Assembly (NCBI GenBank): GCA_026413225.1
Contig: CM048572.1
Coordinates: 1 to 64,000, forward strand
DNA length: 64,000 nt
From: Otis tarda
Taxonomy: Eukaryota; Chordata; Aves; Otidiformes; Otididae
Reading direction: 5' to 3'
Shown here: positions 14,801 to 28,470 of the stretch, piece after piece
How positions within the stretch are numbered: position 1 is the stretch's first letter
Layout of the letters: every line of letters begins with the position of its first letter
Notes under the pieces: generated by a model
Database searches by the model: none
What the model saw: only the letters and a program-made list of their open reading frames with translations
What the model was told of the DNA's origin: nothing
Position numbers and translations under genes: made by a program

Positions 14801-15469
14801 CCTCAGCGGCCATTGGCAGTGCGGCAAACCTTTCCTACAGCAGGCACAGAACATTGGGGCTCCAGGCTTTTCCTGAGGAGCAGGGCTTACGGCGTTTACC
14901 AATGCAGCTGCACGTGGGCGCCCAGTGGAAAACAAAACCCGAATAATCACGGACGCTGGGACCATTGCTCCCACACCAAAAGTGCCAGCCACTCAAGCTC
15001 TCTGCTGCTCCTCAGCGGCCATTGGCAGTGCACCTACAGCAGCACAGACATTGGGGCTCCGGGCTTTCCCTGGACGAACAGGGCTTTATTGCCACGTTTA
15101 CCACCAGCTGCACGTGGACGCCCCCTGAAAAAAACTTCCGAATAATTTAGTCACGAACCTGGGACGATTGCTCCCACACGAGAAAGTGCCAGCTACCTCA
15201 AGCTCTTGCTGCTCCTCAGCGGACATTGGCAGTGCACCTACAGCAGCACAGACATTGGGGCTCCGTGCTTTCCCTGAGAGGCAAGGGCTTCTACTGTTAC
15301 ACCACCAGCTGCACCTGGGGCGCCCACTGAAAACCCGAAAAATCACGAACCTCTGGACGATTGCTTCCCACACCAAAAGTGCCAGCCACTCTAGCTCTTG
15401 CTGCTCCTCAGCGGCCATTGGCAGTGCACCTACAGCACCAGAGACATTGGGAGCTCCGGGCTTTCCCTG

Positions 15470-15487
15470 AAAAAAAAAAAAAAAAAA
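15470..15487. other. A18 run inserted in the hairpin spacer
   Basis: The usual CCCTGACGAACAGGG here reads CCCTG, then 18 A, then CGAACAGGG. The inserted A-run resembles the monomer's own A-tract, which is also preceded by CCCTGA and followed, a few bases on, by ACGAAC. Both short motifs flank the insertion, so a slip or template switch between the two places in the unit could produce it. It lies in the noisy region, so an assembly or base-calling artefact must be considered. Confidence 0.65.
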
Positions 15488-18400
15488 CGAACAGGGCTTT
15501 GACGTATACCACCAGCTGCACGTGGGCGCCCACTGAAAAAGAAATCCCGAAAAATCACGAACGTTGGACACGATTGCTCCAACACCAAAAGGGCCAGACA
15601 TTCAAGCTCTTGCTGCTCCTCAGCGGACATTGGCAGTGCACCTACAGCAGCACAGACATTACAGGGCTCCCGGGCTTTCCCTGACGAACAGGGGCCTTCG
15701 ACGTATACCACCAGCTGCACGTGGGCGCCCCCCTAAAAAAAACTCGAAAAATCACGAGAACGTTGGACCAACGTTGCTCCCACACCAAAAGTGCCAGCCA
15801 CTCAAGCTCTTCTTGCTCCTCAGCGGCTCATTGGCAGTGTGCACCTACCGGACCAGAGACATTGAGGCTCCGGCTTTCTCTGACGAACAGGGCTTCTACA
15901 TTTACCACCAGCTGCACGCATTGGGAGCCCCCTGAAAAAAAAAAAAAAGCTGAAAAATCATGAACGTCGGACCATTGCTCCCACATCAAAAGTGCCAGCC
16001 ACTCAAGCTCTTGCTGATCCTCCAGCGGCCACTGGCAACGCACCTACAGCACCACAGACATTAGGGCTCCAGGCTTTCCCTTTGTGACCAACAGGGCTTC
16101 GACGTTTACCACCAGCTACACGTGGGCACCCACTGAAAAAGACGCCAAGAAATCCACGAAGACGTCGGACCATTACTCCCACACCAAAAGTGCCAGCCAC
16201 TCCAAGCTCTTCTTGCTCCTCAGCGGTCATTTTCAGTGCACCACTACAGCAGCACAGACATTGGGGCTCCAGGGTTTCCCTGAAGAGCATGGGCTTCGAC
16301 GTTTACTCACCAGCTGCAAAACGTGGTGGGCCCCCTGAAAAAAAAAACCCAAAAAATCACGAACCGTCAGACGATTGCTCCCAACACCAAAAGTGCCAGC
16401 CACTCCAAGCTCTTGCTGCTCCTCAAAGCGGCCACTGGCAGCACCCACCTCACAGCAGCACAGACATTATAGGGTCCGGGCTTCCTGACGAACAGGGCTT
16501 CGATGTTTACACCACCAGCTGCACGTGGGCTCTGGTGAAAACAACCCCGAATAATCACGAAACGTCAGGACCATTGCTCCCACACCAAAAGTGCCAGCCA
16601 CTCAACGTTCTTGCTGCTCCTCAGCGGCCATTGGCAGCGCACTTTCTACAGCAGCACAGACATTGGGGCTCCGGGCTTTCCCTGACGAACAGGGCTTCGA
16701 CGGTGCTTACCACCAGCTGCACGTGCGGAGCCCCCTGAAAAAAACTCGAAAAATCACGAAATCCTTGGACGATTGCTCCCAACACCAAAAGTGCCAGCCA
16801 CTCTAGCTCTTGCTGTCCCTCAGCGGCCATTGGCAGTGCACCTACAGCAGCACAGACATTCGGGGCTCCGGGCTTTCCCCGAACACGAACAAGGGCTTTA
16901 CTGACGTATACCACCAGCTACACGTGGCCACCCACTGAAAAAAGGACCCAGAGAAATCACGAACATCGGACCATTACTCCCCACACCAAAACCTGCCAGC
17001 CACTCAAGCTCTTGCTGCTCCTCAGTGCCCATTGGCTTTCTACGTACCGCACCAGATACATTGCAGGCTCTGGTCTTTCCCTGACGAACAGGGCTTCTAC
17101 CCATTTAGCACCAGCTGTACGTGGGCGGTCCCTGGAAAAAAAACCCCAAAAATCACCAACGTCGGAAGATTGCTCCCACACCAAATGTGCCAGCCACTCA
17201 AGCTCTTGCTGCTCCTCAGCGGCCATTGGCAGCGCACCTACAGCAGCACAGACATTGGGGCTCCGGGCTTTCCCTGACGAACAGGGCTTCGACGTTTACC
17301 ACCAGCTGCACGTGGGTGCCCAGTGAAAACAACCCGAATAATCACGAACGTCGGACCATTAATCCCACACCAAGAAGTGCCAGCCACTCCCAAGCTCTTG
17401 CTGCTCCTCAGCGGCCATTGGCAGCGCACCTACAGCAGCACAGACATTGGGGCTCCGGGCTTTCCCTGACGAACAGGGCTTCGACGTATACCACCAGCTG
17501 CACGTGGAGCGCCCCTGAAAAAAAAACTCGAAAAAATCACGAACCTTGGACATGGATGCTCCCACACCAAAAGTGCCAGCCACTCAAGCTCTTGCTGCTC
17601 CTCAGCGGCCATTGGCAGGCGCACCTACAGCAGCACAGACATTGGGGCTCCGAGGCTTTCCCTGACGAACAGAGGCTTTGACGTATACCACCAGCTACAC
17701 GTGGGCACCCACTGAAAAAAGACCCCGAGAAATCACGAACATTGGACCATTACTTCCCACACCAGAAAGTGCCAGCCACTCAAAGAAGCTCTTGCTGCTC
17801 ACTCAGTGCCCCATTGGCTTTCATACGTACCGCACCAGAGACATTGAGGCTCTGGTCTTTCCCCTGACGAACAGGGCTTCTACATTTAGCACCGAAGCTG
17901 CTTTACGTGGGCGGTCCCTGAAAAAAAAACCCCAAAAAAATCACCAACGTCGGAAGATTGCTCCCACACCAAATGTGCCAGCCACTCAAGCTCTTGCTGC
18001 TCCTCAGCGGCCATTGGCAGCGCACACTACAGCAGCACAGACATTGGGGCTCCGGGCTTTCCCTGACGAACAGGAGCTTCGACGTTTACCACCAGCTGCA
18101 CGTGGGCGCCCAGTGAAAACAACCCCGAATAATCACGAACGTCGGACCATTAATCCCACACCAAAAGTGCCAGCCACTCAAGCTCTTTGCTGCTCCTCGA
18201 AAGCGGCCATTGGCAGCGCACCTACAGCAACACAGACATTGGGGCTCCGGGCTTTCCCTGACGAACAGGGCTTCGTATACCACCAGCGTGCACGTGGGCG
18301 CCCCCTGAAAAAAAAAAAAACTCGAAAAATCGACGAACGTTGGGACCATTAATCCCACACCAGAAGTGCCTGCCAGCCACTCAGAGAAACTCTTCTTGCT

Positions 18401-21157
18401 CCTCAGCGGTCATTGGCAGTGCACCTACAGCAGCACAGACATTGGGCCTCCGGGCTTTCCCTGACGAACAGGGCTTCGACGTTTACCACCAGCTGCACGT
18501 GGGACGCCCCCTGCCAAAAAAAAACTCGAAAAATCACGAACGTCGGACGATTGCTCCCCACACCAAAAGTGTCCAGCCACTCAAGCTCTTGCTGTCCCTC
18601 AGCGGCCATTAGCAGTTAAGCAGCTACAGCAGCACATGAACATTGGGGCTCCGGGCTTTCCCCTGACGAACAGGGCTTTGACGTATACCACCAGCTGCAC
18701 GTAGGGCGCCCCCTGAAAAAAAATCCCGAAAAATCACGAACGTTGGACGATTGCTCCCACACCAAAAAGTGCCAGCCACTCAAGCTCTTGCTGCTCCTCA
18801 GCGGCCATTGGCAAGCGCATTCCTTGCAGCAGTACAGGCATTGAGGCTCCGGGCTTTTTCTCTGACGAACAGGGGTTCGACGTTTACCACTCAGCTGCAC
18901 GTGGACGCCCCTGAAAAAAAAAAAACTCGAGAAAATCACGAACGTCAGGACCATTAAGTGCTCCCACACCAAAAGTGCCAGCCACTTAAGCTCTTGCTGC
19001 CCCTCAGCGGCCATTAGCAGTGCACCTACCGCACCACAGACATTGGGGCTCCGCGCTTTCCCTGACGAACAGGGCTTTGACGTATACCACCAGCTGCACG
19101 TGGGCGCCCCCTGAAATAGAATCCCCGAAAAAAATCACGAGAGCGTCGGACGATTACTCCCACACCAAAAGGGCCAGACACTCAAGCTCTTGCTGCTCCT
19201 CAGCGGCCATTGGCAGCGCACCTACAGCAGCACAGACATTGGGGTTCCGGAGCTTTCTCTGACGAACAGGGCTTCGACGTATACCACCAGCTGCACGTGA
19301 GGCGCCCCTGAAAAAAAAACTCGAAAATCACGAATTTTGGACCATTGCTCCCACACCAAAAGTGCCAGCCACTCAAGCTCTTGATGCCCCTCAGCTGCCA
19401 TTGGCAATGCACCTACAGCAGCACAGACATTGGGGCTCCGGGCTTTCCCTGACGAACAGGGCTTCGACGTTTACCACCGTCTACACATTGGCACCCACTG
19501 AAAACAACCCCGAAGAATCACGAACGTTGGACCATTGCTCCCACACCAAAAGTGCCAGCCACTCAAGGTCCTTGCTGCTCCTCAGCGGACATTGCTAGCG
19601 CACGTACACGCAGCACAGACATTGGGGCCCAGACTTTCCCTGACGAACAGGGCTTCCACGTTTACCATCAGCAACACGTGGGCTCCCCTGAGAAAAAACC
19701 CCGAGAAATCACGAACGTCGGACCATTGATCCCACACCAAAAGTGCCAGCCACTCAAGCTCTTGCTGCTCCTCAGCGGCCATTGGCAGTCCACGTACCGC
19801 ACCAGAGACATTGAGGCTCCGGGTCTTTCCCTGATGAACAGCGCTTCTACATTTACCACCAGATGCACCACGGCGCTCACTGAAAAAAAAACCCCGAAAA
19901 ATCACGAACGTCGGACCATTGCTCCCACACCAAAAGTGCCAGCCACTCAAGCTCTTGCTGCTCCTCAGTGGCCATTGGCAGTCTACGTACCGAACCAGAG
20001 ACATTGAGGCTCTGGTCTTTCCCTGACGAACAGGGCTTCTACATTTACCACCAGCTGCACTTGTGAGCCCCCTGAAAAAAAAAAGCCGAAAAATCATGAA
20101 CGTCGGACGATTGCTCCCACACCAAAAGTGCTAGCCACTCAAGCTCTTGCTGCTCCTCAGCGGCCACTGGCAGCGCACGTACAGCAGCACAGACATTGGG
20201 TCTCCAGGCTTTCCCTGACGAACAGGGCTTCGACGTTTACCACCAGCTACACGTGGGCACCCACTGAAAAAAGACCCCGAGAAATCACGTACGTCGGACC
20301 ATTACTCCCACACCAAAAGTGCCAGCCACTCAAGCTCTTGCTGTTCCTCAGTGCCCATTGGCTTTCTACGTACCGCACCAGAGAGATTGAGGCTCTGGTC
20401 TTTCCCTGACGAACAGGGCTTCTACATTTAGCACCAGCTGCACGTGGGCGGTCAATGAAAAAAAACCCCAAAAAATCACCAACGTCGGAAGATTGCTCCC
20501 ACACCAAATGTGCCAGCCACTCAAGCTCTTGCTGCTCCTCAGCGGCCATTGGCAGCGCACCTACAGCAGCACAGACATTGGGGCTCCGGGCTTTCCCTGA
20601 CGAACAGGGCTTCGAAGTTTACCACCAGCTACACGTGGGCGCCCAGTGAAAACAACCCCGAATAATCACGAACGTCGGACCATTAATCCCACACCAAAAG
20701 TGCCAGCCACTCAAGCTCTTGCTGCTCCTCAGCGGCCATTGGCAGCGCACCTACAGCAGCACAGACATTGGGGCTCCGGGCTTTCCCCTGACGAACAGGG
20801 CTTCGACGTTTACCACCAGCTGCACGTGGACGCCCCCTGAAAAAACTCGAAAAATCACGAACGTCGGACCATTGCTCCCACACACCAAAGAGCCAGCCAC
20901 TCAAGCTCTTGCTGCCCCTCAGCGGCCATTAGCAGTGCACCTACAGCAGCACAGACATTGGGGCTCCGGGCTTTCCCTGACGAACAGGGCTTTGACGTAT
21001 ACCTACCACCAGCTGCACGTGGGCGCCCCCTGAAATAGAATCCCCCGAAAAATCACGAACGTCGGACGATTGCTCCCACACCAAAAGGGCCAGACACTCA
21101 AGCTCTTGCTGCTCCTCAGCGGCCATTGGCAGCGCACCTACAGCAGCACAAACATTG

Positions 21158-24100
21158 GGGTTCCGGGCTTTCTCTGACGAAGAGGGCTTCGACGTATACC
21201 ACCAGCTGCACATGGGCGCCCCCTGAAAAAAAACTCGAAAAATCACGAACGTTGGACCATTGCTCCCACACCAAAAGTGCCAGCCACTCAAGCTCTTGAT
21301 GCCCCTCAGCTGCCATTGGCAATGCACCTACAGCAGCACAGACATTGGGGCTCCGGGCTTTCCCTGACGAACAGGGCTTCGACGTTTACCACCGTCTACA
21401 CATTGGCACCCACTGAAAACAGACCCCGAATAATCACGAACGTCGGACGATTGCTCCCACACAAAAAGTGCCAGCCACTCAAGCTCTTGCTGCTCCTCAG
21501 CGGACATTGGCAGTGCACCTACAGCAGCACAGACATTGGGGCTCCAGGCTTTCCCTGAGGAGCAGGGCTTCGACGTTTACCACCAGCTGCACGTGGGCAC
21601 CCACTGAAAAAAACCCGAAAAATCACGAACCTTGGACGATTGCTCCCACACCAAAAGTGGCCAGCCACTCAAGCTCTTGCTGCTCCTCAGCGGCCATTGG
21701 CAGTCCACGTACCGCACCATAGACATTGGGGCTACGGGCTTTCCCCTGACAAACAGGGCTTCGACGTTTACCACCAGCTGTACCGGGGCGCCCCTGAAAA
21801 AAAATCCCCGAAAATCACGAACGTCGGACGATTGCTCCCATACCAAAAGTGCCAGCCACTCAAGCTCTTGCTGCTCCTCAGCGGCCATTGGCAGCGCAAC
21901 TACAGCAGCACAGACATTGGGGCTCCGGGCTTTCCCTGGACGAACAGGGTTTCGACGTATACGACCAGCTGCAACAGTGCGCTCACTGAAAAAACCCAAA
22001 AAATCACGAACGTTGGACGATTGCGCCAACACCAAAAGGGCCAGCCACTCAAGCTCCTGCTGCTCCTCAGCGGTCATTGGCAGTGCACCTACAGCAGCAC
22101 AGACATTGGGGCTCAGGCTTTCCCTGAGGAGCAGGGCTTTGACGTTTACCACCAGCTGCACCTGGGCGCCCACTGAAAAACCCGAAAAATCACGAACCTT
22201 GGACGATTGCTCCCACACCAAAAGAGCCAGCCACTCAAGCTCTGCTGCTGCTCCTCAGCGGCCATTGGCAGCGCACCACTACAGCAGCACAGACACTGGG
22301 GCTCTGGGCTTTCCCTGACGAACAGGGCTTCGACGGTTACCACCAGCTGCACGTGGAGCGCCCCTGAAAAAAAAACTCTAAAAATCACGAACGTCGGACC
22401 ATTGCTCCCACACCAAAAGTGCCAGCCACTCAAGCTCTTGCTGTCCCTCAGCGGCCATTAGCAGTGCAGCTACAGCAGCACAGACATTGGGGCTCCGGGC
22501 TTTCCCTGACGAACAGGGCTTTGACGTATACCACCAGCTGCACGTGGGCGCCCCCTGAAAAAGAAATCCCGAAAAATCACGAACGTTGGACGATTGCTCC
22601 CACACCAAAAGTGCCAGCCACTAAAGCTCTTGCTGCTCCTCAGCGGACATTGGCAGTGCACCTACAGCAGCACAGACATTGGGGCTCCAGGCTTTCCCTG
22701 AGGAGCAGGGCTTCGACGTTTACCACCAGCTGCACGTGGGCACCCACTGAAAAAACCCGAAAAATCACGAACCTTGGACGATTGCTCCCACACCAAAAGT
22801 GCCAGCCACTCAAGCTCTTGCTGCTCCTCAGCGGCCATTGGCAGTCCACGTACCGCACCATAGACATTGGGGCTACGGGCTTTCCCTGACAAACAGGGCT
22901 TCGACGTTTACCACCAGCTGTACCGGCGCCCCTGAGAAAAAAATCCCCGAAAAATCACGAACGTCGGACGATTGCTCCCATACCAAAAGTGCCAGCCACT
23001 CAAGCTCTTGCTGCTCCTCAGCGGCCATTGGCAGCGCAACTACAGCAGCACAGACATTGGGGCTCCGGGCTTTCCCTGACGAACAGGGTTTCGACGTATA
23101 CGACCAGCTGCAACAGTGCGCTCACTGAAAAAAAAAACCCGAAAATCACGAACGTTGGACGATTGCGCCAACACCAAAAGGGCCAGCCACTCAAGCTCTT
23201 GCTGCTCCTCAGCGGTCATTGGCAGTGCACCTACAGCAGCACAGACATTGGGGCTCCAGGCTTTCCCTGAGGAGCAGGGCTTTGACGTTTACCACCAGCT
23301 GCACCTGGGCGCCCACTGAAAAACCCGAAAAACATCACGAACCTTTGGACGATTGCTCCCACACCAAAAGAGCCAGCCACTCAAGCTCTTGCTGCTCCTC
23401 AGCGACGCCATTGGCAGCGCACCTACAGCAGCACAGACACTGGGGCTCTGGGCTTTCCCTGACGAACAGGGCTTCGACGGTTACCACCAGCTGCCACGTG
23501 GACGCCCCCTGAAAAAAAAAAAAAAACTCTAAAATCACGAACGTCGGACCATTGCTCCCACACCAAAAGTGCCAGCCACTCAAGCTCTTGCTGTCCCTCA
23601 GCGGCCATTAGCAGTGCAGCCACAGCAGCACAGACATTGGGGCTCCGGGCTTTCCCTGACGAACAGGGCTTTGACGTATACCACCAGCTGCACGTGAGGC
23701 GCCCCTGAAAAAGAAATCCCGAAAAATCACGAACGTTGGACGATTGCTCCCCACACCAAAAGTGCCAGCCACTCAAGCTCTTGCTGCTCCTCAGCAACGG
23801 GACATTGGCAGTGCACCTACAGCAGCACAGACATTGGGGGTCCAGGCTTTCCCTGAGGAGCAGGGCTTCGACGTTTACCACCAGCTGCACCTGGGCGCCC
23901 CACTAGAAAAAACCCGAAAAATCACCGAACCTTGGACGATTGCTCCCACACCAAAAGTGCCAGCCACTCAAGCTCTTGCTGCTCCTCAGCGGCCATTGGC
24001 AGCGCACCTACAGCAGCACAGACACTGGGGCTCTGGGCTTTCCCTGACGAACAGGGCTTCGATCGTTTACCACCAGCTGCACGTGGACGCCCCTGAAAAA

Positions 24101-27100
24101 AAAACTCTAAAAATCAGGAACGTGGGACCATTGCTCCCACACCAAAAGTGCCAGCCACTCAAGCTCTTGCTGTCCCTCAGCGGCCATTGGCACTGCACCT
24201 ACAGCAGCACAGACATTGGGGCTCCGGGGGCTTTCCCTGATGAAGAGGGTTTTGACCTATACCACCAGCTGCACGTGGGCGCCCCCTGAAAAGAAATCCC
24301 GAAAAATCACGAACGTTGGAAGATTGCTCCAACACCAAAAGGGGCCGGACATTCTCAAGCTCTTGCTGCTCCTCAGCGGCCATTAGTGTAGAAGCGCCGT
24401 ACGGCAGCACAGACATTGGGGCTCCGGGCTTGCCCTGACGAACAGGGCTTCAACATTTACCACCGTCTACACGTGGGCGCCCCCTGAAAAAAAAACTCGA
24501 AAAATCACGAACGTCGGACCATTGCTCCCACACCAAAAGTGCCAGCCCACTCAAGCTCTTGCTGCCCCTCAGCGGCCATTAGCAGTGCACCTACCGCACC
24601 ACAGACATTGGGGCTCCGGGCTTTTCCCCTGACGAACAGGGTTTGACGTATACCACCAGCTGCACGTGGGCGCCCCCTGAAATAGAATCCCCGAAAATCA
24701 CGAACGTCGGATGATTGCTCCCACACCAAAGGGCCAGACACTCAAGCTCCTGCTGCTCCTCAGCGGCCATTGGCAGTGCACCCTACAGCAGCACAAACAT
24801 TGGGGTTCCGGGCTTTCTCTGACGAACAGGGCTTCGACGTATACCACCAGCTGCACGTAGGCGCCCCCTGGAAAAAAAAACTCGAAAAATCACGAACGTT
24901 GGACCATTGCTCCACACCAAAAGTGCCAGCCACTCAAGCTCTTGCTTGCTCCTCAGCTGCCATTGGCAATGCACCTACAGCAGCACAGACATTGGGGCTC
25001 CGGGCTTTCCCTGACAAACAGGGCTTCGACGTTTACCACCGTCTACACATTGGCACCCACTGAAAACAACCCCGAATAATCCCTGCGAACGTCGGACGAT
25101 TGCTCCCACACCAAAAGTGCCAGCCACTCAAGCTCTTGCTGCTCCTCAGCGGACATTGGCAGTGCACCTACATGGCAGCCAGAGACATTGGGGCTCCAGG
25201 CTTTTTTCCCTGAGGAGCAGGGCTTCGACGTTTACCACCAGCTGCACCTGGGCGCCCACTGAAAAACCCTGAAATCACGAACCTTGGACGATTGCTCCCA
25301 CACCAAAAGTGCCAGCCACTCAAGCTCTTGCTGCTCCTCAGCGGCCATTAGCAGTACACCTACAGCAGCACAGACATTGGGGCTCCGGGCTTTCCCTGAC
25401 GAACAGGGCTTTGACGTATACCACCAGCTGTGCACGTGGCGCGCCCCTGAAAAAGAAATCCCCGAAAAATCACGAACGTTGGACGATTGCTCCAACAACC
25501 AAACTGCCAGACACTCAAGCTCTTGCTGCTCCTCAGCGGCCACTGGCAGCGCACCTACAGCAGCACAGACATTGGGGCTCCGGGCTTTCCCTGACGAACA
25601 GGGCTTCGACGTATACCACCAGCTGCACGTGGGCGCCCCCTGAAAAAAAAACTAGAAAAATCACGAACGTTGGACCATTGCTCGACACCAAAAGGGCCAG
25701 GCACTCAAGCTCTTGCTGCTCCTCAGCGGCCATTGGCAGCGCACCTACAGCAGCACAGACATTGGGGCTCCGGACTTTCCCTGAGGAGCAGGGCTTCGAC
25801 GTTTACCACCAGCTGCACGTGGGAGCCCCCTGAAAAAAAAACCCCGAAAAATCACGAACGTCAGACGATTGCTCCCACACCAAAAGTGCCAGCCACTCAA
25901 GCTCTTGCTGCTCCTCAGCAGCCATTGGCAGCGCACCTACAGCAGCACAGACATTGGGGCTCCGGGCTTTCCCTGACGAACAGGGCTTCGTTTACCACCA
26001 GCTGCAACAGGGAGCTCACTGAAAAAAAACCCCGAAAAATCATGAACGTCGGACGATTGCTCCCACAACCAAAAGTGCCAGCCACTCAAGCTCTTGCTGC
26101 TCCTCAGCGGACATTGCTAGCGCACGTACAGCAGCACAGACATTGGGGCTCCGGGCTTTCCCTGAAGAACAGGGGCTTCCACGTTTACCATCAGCAACAC
26201 GTGGGCTCCCCTGAAAAAAAACCCGACAAATCAAGAACGTCGGACGATTGCTCCCACACCAAAAGGGCCAGCCACTCAAGCTCTTGCTGCTCCCTCCAGC
26301 GGCCATTGGCAGTCCACCTACCGCACCAGGGCAGACATTGAGGCTCCGGTCTTTCCCTGATGAACAGGGCCTTCTAGCATTTACCACCAGATGCACCAGG
26401 GCGCTCACTGAAAAAAAACCCCGAAAAATCACGAACGTCGGACCATTGCTCCCACACCAAAAAGTGCTGCCAGAAACTCAAGCCCTTGCTGCACCTCAGC
26501 GGCCATTGGCACCTGCACCTACAGCAGCACAGACATTAGGGCTCCGGGCTTTCCCTGACGAACAGGGCTTCGACGTTTACCACCAGCTGCACGTGGGCCC
26601 CCCTGAAAAAAAAACCCCCAAAAAATCACCAACGTCGGAACATTGCTCTCCACACCAAAAGTGCCAGCCACTCAAGCTCTTGCTGCTCCTCAGCGGCCAT
26701 TGTCGCAGCGCACCTACAGCACCACAGACATTGGGGCTCCGGGCCCCTTACCTGAGGGAGCAGGGCGTCGACATTTGCCAGCAGGTGCACGTGGGCGCCC
26801 CTGAAAAAAAAAACCCGAAAAATTACGAACTCTCGGACGATTGTACCCACACCAAAAGTGCCAGACACTCAAGCGCCTCTTGCTGCTCCTCAGCGGCCAT
26901 TGGCAGTCCACCTACGAGCAGCACAGACACTGGGGCTCCGGGCTTTCTCTGAAGAACAGGGCTTCGACGTTTACCACCAGCTGCACCAGGGCGTCCATTG
27001 AAAAAAACCCCGAAAATATCACAAACGTCAGACGATTGCTCCCACACCAAAAGTGCGCAGCCACTCAAGCTCTTGCTGCTCCTTGCAGCGGCCATTGGCA

Positions 27101-28470
27101 GCGCACCTACAGCAGCACAGACATTGGGGCTCCGGGCTTTCCCTGACGAACAGGGCTTCGATTGTTTACCACCAGCTGCACCAGGGAGCTCACTGAAAAA
27201 AAACCCAAAAAATCACAAACGTTGGACGATTGCTGCCACACCAAAAGTGCCAGCCACTCAAGCTCTTGCTATCCCTCAGCGGCCATTAGCAGTGCACGTA
27301 GAGCACCACAGACATTGGGGCTCCGGGCTTTCCCTGACGAACAGGGCTTTGACGTATACCACCAGCTGCACGTGGGCGCCCCTGAAAAAGAAACCATGAA
27401 AAATCACGAACGTCGGACGATTGCTCCCACACCAAAAGTGCCAGCCACTCAAGCTCTTGCTGTCCCTCAGCGGCCATTGGCACTGCACCTACAGCAGCAC
27501 AGACATTGGGGCTCCGGGCTTTCCCTGACGAACAGGGCTTCGACGTTTACCACCAGCTGCACGTGGGAGCCCCTAAAGAAACCCTGAAAAATCACGAATG
27601 TCGGACGATTGCTCCCACACCAAAAGTGCCAGCCACTCAAGCTCTTGCTGCTCCTCAGCGGCCATTGGCAGCGCACCTACAGCAGCACAAGTAGCATTGG
27701 GGCTCCGGGCTTTCCCTGATGAACAGGGCTTCGACGTTTACCACCGTCTACAGGTGGGCGCCCCCACTGAAAAAAACCCCGAATAATCACGAACGTCGGA
27801 CGATTGCTCCCACACCAAAAGTGCCAGCCACTCCAAGCTCTTCCTGTCCCTCAGCGGCCATTGGCACTGCACCTACAGCAGCACAGACATTGGGGGCTCC
27901 GGGCTTTTCCCTGATGAATAGGGTTTTGACGTATACCACCAGCTGCACGTGGGGCGCCCCTGAAAAAGAAATCCCGAAAAATCACGAACGTTGGACGATT
28001 GCTCCAACACCAAAAGGGCCGGACACTCAAGCTCTTGCTGCTCCTCAGTGGCCATTGGTAGCGCACGTACGGCAGCACAGACATTGGGGCTCCGGGCTTT
28101 CCCTGACGAACAGGTCTTCAACGTTTACCACCGTCTACACGTGGGCGCCCCCTGAAAAAAAAACTCGAAAAATCACGAACGTCGGACCATTGCTCCCACA
28201 CGAAAAGTGCCAGCCAATCAAGCTCTTGCTGCCCCTCAGCGGCCATTAGCAGTGCACCTACCGCACCACAGACATTGGGGCTCCGGGCTTTCCCTGACGA
28301 ACAGGGCTTTGACGTATACCACCAGCTGCACCTGATCGCCCCCTGAAATAGAATCCCCGAAAAATCACGAACGTCGGATGATTGTTCCAACACCAAAAGG
28401 GCCAGACACTCAAGCTCTTGCTGCTCCTCAGCGGCCATTGGCAGCGCACCTACAGCAGCACAAACATTGG
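21158..28470 (+). repeat. 19-monomer long-range periodicity (about 3.65 kb)
   Basis: The marker CACAAACATTGGGGTTCC with TTTCTCTGACG, followed in the next unit by CTTGATGCCCCTCAGCTGCC and then by CTACACATTGGCACCC, occurs at about 21,158, 24,803 and 28,470. Spacings are 3,645 and 3,667 bp, both about 19 units. Each is preceded by the CTGAAATAGAATCC unit (about 21,020; 24,676; 28,342). Earlier related occurrences are near 14,459 and 19,240 at other spacings. Between the markers the monomer order is only partly conserved. Confidence 0.6.
21700..24200 (+). repeat. Six-monomer higher-order repeat (about 1.14 kb)
   Basis: GGGGCTACGGGCTTTCC with CTGACAAACAGGG is found at about 21,728 and 22,870. TTGCGCCAACACCAAAAGGG is found near 22,022 and 23,163, and CACCTGGGCGCCCACTGAAAAACCC near 22,160 and 23,303. 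All pairs are 1,141-1,146 bp apart, six units. The marker CACCTGGGCGCCC returns near 23,890 after only about three units, so the second period is incomplete or has lost units. Confidence 0.7.

Larger units (their letters stand above)
1..20000 (+). repeat. Noisy third of the array, rich in small insertions
   Basis: Copies here carry many 1-10 bp insertions at positions that are constant elsewhere, for example around 1,905-1,945, 3,195-3,206, 12,160-12,440, 12,795-12,900, 14,820-14,840 and 18,610-18,640. Underlying substitution variants match those of cleaner copies (for example the variant set 17,035-17,160 recurs at 20,360-20,510), so the insertions look superimposed on ordinary monomers. The density drops around 19-20 kb, with smaller bursts to about 27 kb. 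The likeliest cause is poorly polished long-read consensus; real decay is the alternative. The boundary is approximate. No non-repeat sequence was seen inside. Confidence 0.7.
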
